The notes beneath the pieces were generated by a model. It did not search any database. It worked only from the letters and a program-made list of their open reading frames with translations, and was not told the origin of the DNA. A DNA stretch of 64,000 nt, from NCBI GenBank assembly GCA_035063785.1, contig JAPSFS010000001.1, forward strand, positions 310,001-374,000, written 5' to 3'. A program made the translations under genes and the position numbers. Source of the stretch: Comamonas_C sp026954015. Lineage in GTDB: Bacteria > Pseudomonadota > Gammaproteobacteria > Burkholderiales > Burkholderiaceae_C. Below, piece after piece: positions 32,185 to 40,410 of the stretch. Each line of letters starts with the position of its first letter. Position 1 is the stretch's first letter.

Positions 32185-34373
32185 AGCGCTGGCGCTCCTG
32201 GGTGCTGGCGCTCGCGCTGGGCGGGTTGCTCGTGCAGGCGCAGGCGCTGCCCGCGTTCGACGAGGTGCGCGCGCAGTTTCACTCGTCCGAGACGCTGGTG
32301 CTCTCGCGCGAGGGCGAGGTGCTGCAGCGCGTGCGCACCGATGCGACGGCGCGCCGCGGCGCGTGGCGGGCGCTCACCGACGTCTCGCCCGCGCTGCGCC
32401 ATGCGCTCGTGCTCAGCGAGGACCGGCGCTTTTACGAACACAGTGGCGTGGACTGGGCCGCGGTCTCGGCCGCGGCCTGGGCCAATCTGTGGAACGGGCG
32501 CACGCGCGGCGCGAGCACGATCACGATGCAGCTGGCGGGCCTGCTCGACGACGACTGGCGCGCGCGCGGCGGCGGGCGCACGCTCGCGGCCAAGGCCGGG
32601 CAGGCGCTGGCCGCGCGCGAGCTCGAACGCCACTGGCGCAAGGACCAGATCCTCGAGGCCTACCTGAACCTGGTGCCGTTTCGCGGCGAGATCGTCGGCA
32701 TCGACGCGCTCAGCCGCACCCTGTTCGCCAAGGCGGCGCACGGGCTGGACGCGCGCGAGAGCGCGGTCGCCGCGGCGCTCGTGCGCGCGCCCAACGCCGC
32801 GCCCGCGCTGGTGGCGCGCCGCGCCTGCGAGGTGCTGCGTGCAACGCAGCGCGACGGCGCGGTGGATTGCGCCGCGCTCGCGCTCTTCACCGAGGGCGCG
32901 CTGCGCCGGCGCGCCTGGGCCGCGACCGACGGCGTGGCGCCGCACTTCGCGCGCCAGTGGCTGCGCGCCCACCCGGCGCCGGGCGAGCGCGCGCCGCTGA
33001 GCGCGCCGCTGCAGCGCATGGCGCAGCAGACGCTGCAGCGCCACCTGCGCGAACTGCGCGGGCGCAACGTGCACGACGGCGCGCTCGTGGTGCTGGACAA
33101 CGCCAGCGGCGAGGTGCTCGCGTGGGTGGGCTCCTCGGGCGCGCTCAGCGACGCGGCAGAGGTGGACGGCGTGCTCGCGCCGCGCCAGCCCGGCTCCACG
33201 CTCAAGCCCCTGCTGTACGCGCAGGCGCTGGCCGAGCGGCGCCTCACCGCCGCGTCCCTCGTGCACGACGCGCCCACGCAGATCCCGACCGCCGGCGGCC
33301 TGTACATCCCGAAGAACTACGACCTGCGCTTCAAGGGCTGGGTGTCGGTGCGCACCGCGCTCGCGTCGTCGCTCAACGTGCCCGCGGTGCGCACGCTCGT
33401 CATGGTCTCGCCCGATGCGTTCTTCGCGCAGTTGCGCGCGCTCGGCCTGCCGCTGGCCGAGTCGGGCGGCTACTACGGCTACAGCCTGGCGCTGGGTTCG
33501 AGCGAGGTGGCGCTGCTGCACCTGACCAACGCCTACCGGGCGCTGGCCAACGGCGGGCGCTACCGCCCGGTGGCGCTGCGCCTGGGCCAGCCGCTGGCGC
33601 CGGCGGTGCAGGCGCTGCCCGAGGGCGCGGCCTTCATCGTTGGCGACGTGCTGGCCGACGCAAATGCGCGCGTGCCCACGTTCGGCACCGACAGCGTGCT
33701 CGCCACGCGCTTCTGGTCGGCGGTGAAGACCGGCACCAGCAAGGACATGCGCGACAACTGGGCCGTGGGCTGGTCGGCGCGCTACACCGTGGGCGTGTGG
33801 GTGGGCAACGCCGATGGCGCTGCCATGCACGAGGTGAGCGGCGTGAGCGGGGCGGCGCCGATCTGGGCCGAGGTGATGGGGTGGCTGCACCGGGGGGTGG
33901 CAAGCCCGCCGCCGCCGGCACCGGCGGACGTGGTGCGCCAGCACGTGCGCTTTGCCGCGCCGGCCGCCGAAAGCGCGCGCGACGAGTGGTTCCTGCGCGG
34001 CACCGAGCAGGGGCTGTTTGCCATCAAATCAGGAGCTGGTGGCGCTCATTTGACAAGGGAAAGGGCCGAAAAAGATGCTGAAAATCCGGCGCAGAGCGGT
34101 GCGGCATCGGCGCGTATCCTTGCGCCCGCGCCGGACACCATCATTGCGCTCGACCCGGACATTCCCCCGGCGCACCAGCGCCTGTGGTTCGAGGCTGCGG
34201 GGGGCGGCACGCTCGCGTGGCGCGTCGATGGCCACGTTCAGGGGTGGGGCGCGCGCTGGGCCTGGCTGCCCTGGCCGGGGCGCCACCGCATCGAGCTCGT
34301 GGACGCGCGCGGCCAGGTGCTCGACGCGCTGCGCATCGAGGTGCGCGGCGCGGCGCTCAGGCGCTCCAGCTGA
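32181..34373 (+). CDS. pbpC: Penicillin-binding protein 1C
   Basis: A 730-residue bifunctional wall synthase. The start ATG overlaps the alpha-2-macroglobulin stop. An N-terminal membrane segment (WVLALALGGLLVQAQA) is followed by the glycosyltransferase domain: LSEDRRFYEHSGVDW, RGASTITMQLA and ILEAYLNLVPFRGEIVGI. The transpeptidase domain has the catalytic SxxK in QPGSTLKPLLYAQ, SSLNVP (SxN) and VKTGTSKDMRDNWAVG (KTG). The C-terminal 90 residues (LDPDIPPAHQRLWFEAAGG) are the PbpC-specific domain. The linker before it overlaps a diverged copy of the palindromic repeat family. The 3' end overlaps the convergent diguanylate cyclase gene by 17 bases. Confidence 0.93.
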   Translation: MKRWRSWVLALALGGLLVQAQALPAFDEVRAQFHSSETLVLSREGEVLQRVRTDATARRGAWRALTDVSPALRHALVLSEDRRFYEHSGVDWAAVSAAAWANLWNGRTRGASTITMQLAGLLDDDWRARGGGRTLAAKAGQALAARELERHWRKDQILEAYLNLVPFRGEIVGIDALSRTLFAKAAHGLDARESAVAAALVRAPNAAPALVARRACEVLRATQRDGAVDCAALALFTEGALRRRAWAATDGVAPHFARQWLRAHPAPGERAPLSAPLQRMAQQTLQRHLRELRGRNVHDGALVVLDNASGEVLAWVGSSGALSDAAEVDGVLAPRQPGSTLKPLLYAQALAERRLTAASLVHDAPTQIPTAGGLYIPKNYDLRFKGWVSVRTALASSLNVPAVRTLVMVSPDAFFAQLRALGLPLAESGGYYGYSLALGSSEVALLHLTNAYRALANGGRYRPVALRLGQPLAPAVQALPEGAAFIVGDVLADANARVPTFGTDSVLATRFWSAVKTGTSKDMRDNWAVGWSARYTVGVWVGNADGAAMHEVSGVSGAAPIWAEVMGWLHRGVASPPPPAPADVVRQHVRFAAPAAESARDEWFLRGTEQGLFAIKSGAGGAHLTRERAEKDAENPAQSGAASARILAPAPDTIIALDPDIPPAHQRLWFEAAGGGTLAWRVDGHVQGWGARWAWLPWPGRHRIELVDARGQVLDALRIEVRGAALRRSS
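34022..34065. repeat. Diverged palindromic repeat copy inside pbpC
   Basis: CATCAAATCAGGAGCTGGTG, then GCGCTCATTTGACAAG: an AT-rich edge, AGCTGGTGGCGC and TTGACAAG, in the same order as the copy at 56249 read on the other strand. It is translated as IKSGAGGAHLTRERAEK, an interdomain linker. Confidence 0.45.
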
Positions 34374-36252
34374 GCTGGTTCTTGCCCAGGCGCTTGGCGC
34401 GGTACATCGCGTGGTCGGCGTGGACCAGCAGCGCGCTCGCGTCGCTGCCGTGGTCGGGAAACAGCGCGATGCCCACGCTCGCTGAAATGTGTGCGGTCGT
34501 GCCACCCAGCGTGTAGGGCTCGGCCAGCGCGCGCACGATCTTGCGCGCGACGGTCTCGCAGTCCAGCGGCTGCGCGACGACCGGCAGCAGCAGCGAGAAC
34601 TCATCGCCGCCGAAGCGCGCCACCGTGTCGTGCGCGCGCAGGCAGGCGCGCAGCCGGCGCGCGACCTCCCGCAGCAGGAGGTCACCGCGGGCGTGGCCCC
34701 ATTGGTCGTTGACTTCCTTGAACCCGTCCAGATCGACGCACAGCACGCCCACCTGCGTGTCCTCGGCGCGCGCGGTTGCCAGCGCGCGTTCGAGCCGGCG
34801 CAGCAGCAGCACGCGGTTGGGCAGGCCGGTGAGCGCGTCGTGCGTGGCCGCGTGCGACAGGCGCGCTTCCAGCAGCTTGCGCGCGCTGATGTCCTGCGCC
34901 ACGGCGATCACGAAGGCCGGCTCGCCGCCCGCGCCGAGCACCAGGCCGAGCGCTTCATTGACCCACACCGGTGAGCCGTCCTTGCGCCGGTAGAGCTTTT
35001 CGATCTGCGGCGCGCTGGTGTCGGCGGGTGCGCTCAAGCGCTGCTCGAACAGCGCGCGCTGTGCCGTGCGGGTCTCTTCGTCGCACAGCGCGAAGAACGA
35101 AAGCGAGCGCAGTTCCACCAGGCTGTAGCCGAGCAGATCGCAGAACGTGTCGTTGGCGCCGAGGATGCTGCCGTCGGGCGCGATGTGCGCCATGCCCGAT
35201 GCGGCCTGGCGGAAGGTAGCGCGAAATTGCGCTTCACTGGTGCGCAGCGCGCGCATGGCCGCCCTCTGGCGCGCGAGCATGCCCATGAACAGCAGGGTGG
35301 TGAGGAGCAGCGCCGCGCTCGCGGCGGTGGTGATCGTGAGGTACACCGCGCGCCGCTGCTCGGTGGCCGCGAGCTCGAGCTCGTAGGACGTGCCCACGGT
35401 CACCATCAGTGGGTAGTGCGCGACGCTGCGGTAGCTCACGATGCGGGGCACGCCGTCGATGGCGCTGCCGTCGTCCACGAAGGCCCCCGCGGGCTGCTCG
35501 GCGCGGCGCTGGAACCACGGCAGGGTCTGTGCGTTCTCGCCGAAACGGCTGTCCGTGCCGATCGCGCGGCTGCGCACGATGCCGTCGAGCCCGGTGAGCT
35601 CCACGAGCCCCCTGGCGTGCAACTGCGCCTGCTGCGAAAAGCGCGTGAATTCGGCCGGATCGACCGAGAGCACGACGACGCCACCGAAGCTGCCGTCCTC
35701 GCGCGTGATGCGCAGCGACATCGGAACCTGCCACTGGCCCGAGACGCGCCCGAGCACGGGCGCGTTGATGTACAGCGTGTCGTCCGTGCGCTCGCGCTGC
35801 GCGCGAAAGAACGCGCGGTCGCTGTAGTTCACCGCGCTGGCCGCCTCGCTGCTGGCGACGATGTCGCCCTGGGCATTGACGACGCTGATGATGCGGAACA
35901 TCGATTCGCGGATCACGCCCTCGCTGCTCCACTGTGGCAGATCGCGCAGCGTGCCGTGCTCCAGGTAGTTCTTGCGCACCAGCGCGGCCACCTGCTCGGC
36001 CGCCTTGAGCATGCGTTCGATCTGCTGCTCGTACGCGATCGCCAGGTTGGCGTTGGCCTGCTCGGCCGCGCCCGTGGCCTGGTCGCGCTCGAACGCAATG
36101 CGCTGCTGCGTGTTCCACCAGAGCGCCGCGATCAGCAGCGCGCAGCCCAGCGCCGCCAGCGCGCTCAGCGGCGCGCGCACCCAGTCGCGCCAGTTGGCGC
36201 GTACGGTGGGCAGTGGGGGGACATCGGGCTCCGCGGGTGGCGGGGTGGGCAT
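34357..36252 (-). CDS. Membrane-bound PAS-GGDEF diguanylate cyclase
   Basis: A 631-residue protein. The ATG at 36252 (MPTPPPAEP) is preferred over an upstream GTG at 36285. A first membrane helix (LSALAALGCALLIAALWW) and a second one (ASAALLLTTLLFMGMLA) bracket a periplasmic sensor of about 270 residues (LRDLPQWSSEGVIRESMFRI, VVVLSVDPAEFTRFS), which looks like a double-Cache sensor. A PAS/PAC segment (ASGMAHIAPDGSILGANDTF) precedes GGDEF, with LCVDLDGFKEVNDQWGHARGD and ARFGGDEFSLLLPV intact, so c-di-GMP synthesis is expected. The ligand is unknown. It is convergent with pbpC and divergent from the acyl-CoA synthetase gene. Confidence 0.87.
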   Translation of the reverse strand: MPTPPPAEPDVPPLPTVRANWRDWVRAPLSALAALGCALLIAALWWNTQQRIAFERDQATGAAEQANANLAIAYEQQIERMLKAAEQVAALVRKNYLEHGTLRDLPQWSSEGVIRESMFRIISVVNAQGDIVASSEAASAVNYSDRAFFRAQRERTDDTLYINAPVLGRVSGQWQVPMSLRITREDGSFGGVVVLSVDPAEFTRFSQQAQLHARGLVELTGLDGIVRSRAIGTDSRFGENAQTLPWFQRRAEQPAGAFVDDGSAIDGVPRIVSYRSVAHYPLMVTVGTSYELELAATEQRRAVYLTITTAASAALLLTTLLFMGMLARQRAAMRALRTSEAQFRATFRQAASGMAHIAPDGSILGANDTFCDLLGYSLVELRSLSFFALCDEETRTAQRALFEQRLSAPADTSAPQIEKLYRRKDGSPVWVNEALGLVLGAGGEPAFVIAVAQDISARKLLEARLSHAATHDALTGLPNRVLLLRRLERALATARAEDTQVGVLCVDLDGFKEVNDQWGHARGDLLLREVARRLRACLRAHDTVARFGGDEFSLLLPVVAQPLDCETVARKIVRALAEPYTLGGTTAHISASVGIALFPDHGSDASALLVHADHAMYRAKRLGKNQLSWSA

Positions 36253-36359
36253 GACGGCAGGCGTGGTGACGAATCGCAGCCGCACTGTAGTGCATCGCCA
36301 GCAGGGGAAACGCAGCGTCTTATAGTCCGATGCGCCCCAGGCTCCAAGGACATCGGCCC

Positions 36360-37865
36360 ATGAACATCTCGAGTTTGCTTGCGCGCAGCGCGCAGCGCCA
36401 GCCTGAGCGTCCCGCGCTGCTGCGTGGCGACCGCGTGCTGCACGACTACCGCCAGCTCGCGGCGCGCGTGGCGGCGCTCGCGGGCCACCTGCGCACGCGG
36501 TGTGCGGTGGCGCCGGGAGACCGCGTGGCGATCTACAGTGCGAATTGCCCCGAATACCTCGAGGCGCAGCACGCGATTCACTGGTGCGGCGCCGTGGCCG
36601 TGCCGGTGAACTACAAGCTGCACGCGAAAGAGCTCGCCTACGTGCTCGAAAACAGCGGCGCGGCCGTGGTCTGCACCTCGCCGGAACTGCACGACGGCGC
36701 GCTTGCGGCGGGTGCTGACCCGAAGCGCCTGCCCGTGCTGGGCAGCGCCGCCTGGGAGGCCGCGGCGCAGGGCGCGCCGATCGCGCTGCACGACGCCGCG
36801 CCCGAGGACGTGGCGTGGCTCTTCTACACCTCGGGCACCACCGGCCGCCCCAAGGGCGTGGCGCTGACGCAGCGCAACCTGCTTGCGATGACGATGGCGT
36901 ACTTCACCGACGTGGACGAGGTGGATGCGCGCGATGCCATGGTCTACGCCGCGCCCATGTCGCACGGCGCGGGTCTGTACAACTACGTGCACATGCTGCG
37001 CGCCGCGCGCCACGTGGTGCCCGCATCCGGCGGGTTCGACCCGGCCGAGCTTGCCGATCTGGCGCGCAGCGTCGGGCGCCTTTCGCTGTTCGCCGCGCCG
37101 ACCATGGTGCACCGGCTCGTCGCGCACCTGCAGCGCAGTGGCCTCGGCGGGCAAGGCTTCAAGACCATCGTCTATGGCGGTGGGCCCATGTACGTCGACG
37201 ACCTGCGCCGCGCCATAGCCGTGATGGGTCAGAAGTTCGTGCAGATCTACGGCCAGGGCGAATCGCCAATGACGATTACCGCCCTTGCGCGCGAACAGAT
37301 CGTGGACACCGACCATCCGCGCTGGCTGGATCGCATCGCCTCGGTGGGCGTGGCGCACGCCTGTGTGCAGGTGCGCGTGGCAGACGCGCACGACCGCGAC
37401 GTGCCCACGGGCGAGATGGGCGAGGTACTGGTGCGCGGCGAGACCGTGATGGCGGGCTACTGGAACAACCCCGAAGCCACCGCCGCCACCCTGCGCGGCG
37501 GCTGGCTGCACACCGGGGATATCGGCAGCCTGGACGCCGACGGGTTTCTCACGCTGCGCGACCGCAGCAAGGACGTGATCATCTCGGGTGGCTCCAACAT
37601 CTACCCGCGCGAGGTGGAGGAGGTATTGTTGCTGCACCCACGCGTGAGCGAGGTCGCGGTGGTGGGCGAGCGCGACGACGACTGGGGCGAGGTCGTCGTC
37701 GCCTTCCTCGTGGCCGACGGCGAGCCGGTGCCTGACGCCGAGCTTGACGCGCTGTGCCTTGACCACATCGCGCGCTTCAAGCGGCCCAGGCACTACCGCT
37801 GGGTCGAGAGCCTGCCCAAGAACGCCTACGGCAAGGTGCTCAAGACGGAGCTGCGTCGCTGGTAA
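36360..37865 (+). CDS. AMP-dependent acyl-CoA synthetase/ligase
   Basis: A 501-residue adenylate-forming enzyme. The start MNISSLLARSAQRQP at 36360 follows AAGGA. The AMP-binding P-loop is YTSGTTGRPKGVALTQRN, the A5-type motif is IYGQGESPMTIT, A7 is YWNNPEATAATLRGGWLHTGD, and the C-terminal catalytic Lys is in LPKNAYGKVLKTEL. Such enzymes activate a carboxylic acid with ATP and transfer it to CoA. The residues around MSHGAGLYNYVHMLR do not identify the acid; a medium-chain or aromatic acid is possible. It is followed by the peptide transporter after 74 bases, with no obvious functional link. Confidence 0.87.
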   Translation: MNISSLLARSAQRQPERPALLRGDRVLHDYRQLAARVAALAGHLRTRCAVAPGDRVAIYSANCPEYLEAQHAIHWCGAVAVPVNYKLHAKELAYVLENSGAAVVCTSPELHDGALAAGADPKRLPVLGSAAWEAAAQGAPIALHDAAPEDVAWLFYTSGTTGRPKGVALTQRNLLAMTMAYFTDVDEVDARDAMVYAAPMSHGAGLYNYVHMLRAARHVVPASGGFDPAELADLARSVGRLSLFAAPTMVHRLVAHLQRSGLGGQGFKTIVYGGGPMYVDDLRRAIAVMGQKFVQIYGQGESPMTITALAREQIVDTDHPRWLDRIASVGVAHACVQVRVADAHDRDVPTGEMGEVLVRGETVMAGYWNNPEATAATLRGGWLHTGDIGSLDADGFLTLRDRSKDVIISGGSNIYPREVEEVLLLHPRVSEVAVVGERDDDWGEVVVAFLVADGEPVPDAELDALCLDHIARFKRPRHYRWVESLPKNAYGKVLKTELRRW

Positions 37866-37939
37866 GCCTGCCCTGACCGCCCGCGCTATGCTGCAAACCG
37901 CCGCCACGAAGAGGGGACGCGTATGCCGCGCCGCGCCGC

Positions 37940-39526
37940 ATGAAGCCGCTGTCGCACTGGAACGAGGGTGACTGGATTGCCGCGATTGCCGCGTTCGCCC
38001 TGTTCCTGACGCTGGCGTTCGGGGCCGCGCTGGCGGCGCGCCGCGACGAGGAATTCGCCGGGCACCCGCGCGGCCTCTACCTGCTGTTCTACGCCGAGAT
38101 GTGGGAGCGCTTTTCCTACTACGGCATGCGTGCGCTGCTGATCCTGTACCTCACGCGCTACTGGCTGTTTTCGGACGGCAAGGCCAGCCTGATCTACGGC
38201 ACCTACACCGCGCTGGTCTATGTCGCGCCGCTGCTCGGCGGCTACATGGCCGACCGCTGGCTCGGCCAGCGCAAGGCGGTGGTCTACGGCGGCGTGGTGC
38301 TGGCGCTCGGGCATGCGCTGATGGCCGTCGAGGGCGCGCCAGGCACCGGGGACCCCGCGATCCGCCAGGCCGACCCGATGATCGGCATCTTCTGGCTCGC
38401 GCTGGCGCTCATCATCGTCGGCTCGGGCTTTCTGCGGGCCAGCATCTCGGTGCTCGTCGGCCAGCTCTACCGCCTCACCGACGTGCGGCGCGACGGCGCC
38501 TACACGATCTTCTACATGGGCATCAACGTCGGCGCGGCGCTGGGCACCATCCTCGTCGGCTACCTGGGTGAAACGCTGGGCTGGTCGTGGGGCTTTGGGC
38601 TTGCCGGGGTCGGCATGGTCTGCGGGCTGCTGATCTTCCTCGCCGGGCGGCCTGCGCTGCGCGGCCGGGGCGAACCGCCGAAGCCGCTGGCGCGCCGCGC
38701 CGAATTCACGCTCTACGGCGCGGGGTTGGTCGCCGTGGCGCTGGCGTGGCTGCTGATCCGCTACCAGCACCTGGTGCAGACGCTCCTGATCGTGGCGGGC
38801 GTCGCGATGCTCGGCTACATCCTGTCGGTGGCGCTGCGCCTGCCCAGGGAGCCGCGCGAGCGCATCTTCGCCATCCTGTTCCTGATCGCGCTCAACCCGG
38901 TGTTCTGGGGGCTGTACGAGCAGGCGGGCGGCAGCCTCAATCTCTACACCGACCGCTACGTGGACCGCGCGGGCGTGCCGGCCAGCCTGTTCCAGTCGAT
39001 CAACCCGATCTACATCGTGCTGCTCGGCCCGGTCTTCGCCGCGCTGTGGCAGTGGCTGGGCAAGCGTCGCCTCGAACCCTCGGCGCCTGCCAAGTTCGGG
39101 CTGGCGATCATCCAGCTCGGGCTCGGCTTCTTCCTCCTCGTCTGGGGCGCGAACGCGGCGGGCGCGCAGGCGCTGACGCCGGTGGTCTTCATCTTCCTGA
39201 TCTACCTGCTCAACACCACCGCGGAGCTGTGCCTGTCGCCGGTCGGCCTCTCGGCGATGACGCGGCTGTCGCCCGCGCAGCTCGCCAGCTTCGTCATCGG
39301 CGCGTGGTTCTACATGAACGCGGTCGGCAATTTCGTCGCCGGCAAGATCGGCGAGGCGACGGGTGGAGAAAGCGGCACGATGTCGCGCGAACTGACGCTC
39401 TCGATCTACGCCCAGCTCGGCTGGGTCGCGCTGGGCATCGGCCTTGCGGTGCTGCTGCTGGCGCGGGCCGTGCGGCCCTGGCTGCACCTGGATACGCTCA
39501 AAGACGAGCGCGCTACAGCAGCCTGA
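37940..39526 (+). CDS. POT/PTR-family proton-dependent oligopeptide transporter
   Basis: A 528-residue membrane protein with about fourteen helices. The POT signature YAEMWERFSYYGMRALLILYL (ExxER-type motif) lies at about residues 50-70, and the PTR2 motif FYMGINVGAALGTILVGYLG follows. Near the C-terminus VFWGLYEQAGGSLNLYTDR and the conserved Glu-Gln are kept. It should import di- and tripeptides with protons. Its 3' end overlaps the convergent LuxR-type gene by 14 bases. Confidence 0.92.
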   Translation: MKPLSHWNEGDWIAAIAAFALFLTLAFGAALAARRDEEFAGHPRGLYLLFYAEMWERFSYYGMRALLILYLTRYWLFSDGKASLIYGTYTALVYVAPLLGGYMADRWLGQRKAVVYGGVVLALGHALMAVEGAPGTGDPAIRQADPMIGIFWLALALIIVGSGFLRASISVLVGQLYRLTDVRRDGAYTIFYMGINVGAALGTILVGYLGETLGWSWGFGLAGVGMVCGLLIFLAGRPALRGRGEPPKPLARRAEFTLYGAGLVAVALAWLLIRYQHLVQTLLIVAGVAMLGYILSVALRLPREPRERIFAILFLIALNPVFWGLYEQAGGSLNLYTDRYVDRAGVPASLFQSINPIYIVLLGPVFAALWQWLGKRRLEPSAPAKFGLAIIQLGLGFFLLVWGANAAGAQALTPVVFIFLIYLLNTTAELCLSPVGLSAMTRLSPAQLASFVIGAWFYMNAVGNFVAGKIGEATGGESGTMSRELTLSIYAQLGWVALGIGLAVLLLARAVRPWLHLDTLKDERATAA

Positions 39527-40268
39527 GGCTGGCCAGCCGCGCCACGGCGTGCGCGCGGTTTCTCGCGCCGAGCTTGGTGCGGGCGTTGTCGATGTGAAAG
39601 CGCACGGTCGCCTCGGTGATGTCGAGCAGGTCGGCGATTTCCTTGTCGCGCCGACCGTCGGCCATGAAGGCGAGGCAGTCCCGCTCGCGGTTGCTCAGTT
39701 GTGGCAGCGCGTCGGCCAGGCCGCCGGAAAACTCCATCAGCCGTTCCGTCAGCATCAGCCCGGCCAGTTGCACCGCGCGCGCCACGCCGGGGTGGATGTC
39801 GCGCTCGCCGAAGCCCAGGTGCAGCGAGGTGATCGCGCCGCGCGCGCCGTAGGAGGTGGCGCACAGTGCATCGGCGATGCGCGCCTCGCCCAGCGCCTCC
39901 CAGTAGTCGCCGAAGCGCGGGTCGTCGTGCGGCGCGAAATCGGAGAAGCGGTAGCGCGTTCGGCTCTCGCGGATCGCGCCGAGCAGCGGGTTGCAGTCGA
40001 AGCAGATGTAGTTGAACGCGCTGCTGCCCGGCCAGTGCTGCGGTGAGATGCGGGTGATGAAGCCGCCCGCCCGCCAATGGGCCTCGGAGGTCAGCCGCGC
40101 CAGGGGGCGGCGGTACAGCCGGGTCTGCAGGTAGGTGGCGCCGATGCGCCGGGCCGCCGCGAAGAAGCAGGTGCTGGCTTCCTCGGCGGTCGTGGCGGCC
40201 AAGGCGTCGTCCGCCAGCCGCAGCGCCTGCTGCGCACTGCTGCCTGCCAAGTCGATTCCTGCGTTCAT
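39513..40268 (-). CDS. LuxR-family regulator with autoinducer-binding-like N-terminal domain
   Basis: A 251-residue regulator. The ATG at 40268 (MNAGIDLAGSSAQQALRL) is preceded by GGGGA at a good distance; the frame could also start at an upstream TTG. The C-terminal HTH is LSNRERDCLAFMADGRRDKE, then ITEATVRFHIDNARTKLGA. The N-terminal 170 residues have the layout of the acyl-homoserine-lactone-binding domain (TEEASTCFFAAARRIGA, RYRFSDFAPHDDPRFGDYWE), but not all ligand residues can be checked by eye. There is no LuxI next to it; a FeeM-like acyltransferase lies 7 kb away. It may be a LuxR solo. The opposite strand across the gap carries a lipoprotein gene. Confidence 0.75.
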   Translation of the reverse strand: MNAGIDLAGSSAQQALRLADDALAATTAEEASTCFFAAARRIGATYLQTRLYRRPLARLTSEAHWRAGGFITRISPQHWPGSSAFNYICFDCNPLLGAIRESRTRYRFSDFAPHDDPRFGDYWEALGEARIADALCATSYGARGAITSLHLGFGERDIHPGVARAVQLAGLMLTERLMEFSGGLADALPQLSNRERDCLAFMADGRRDKEIADLLDITEATVRFHIDNARTKLGARNRAHAVARLASLRLL

Positions 40269-40410
40269 ATGCAGTATCCCCAAGCCCGTCTTCAGGCCGC
40301 TTTTTTTGCAAATATATCGTCAACGCGCGGCAAACCTATGAGTTTCGGGAGTTGTGCAGCGCCTGGCTATCGGCAACCATCCTTTGCAAGGAAACGTGAA
40401 GGAGCGCCGC

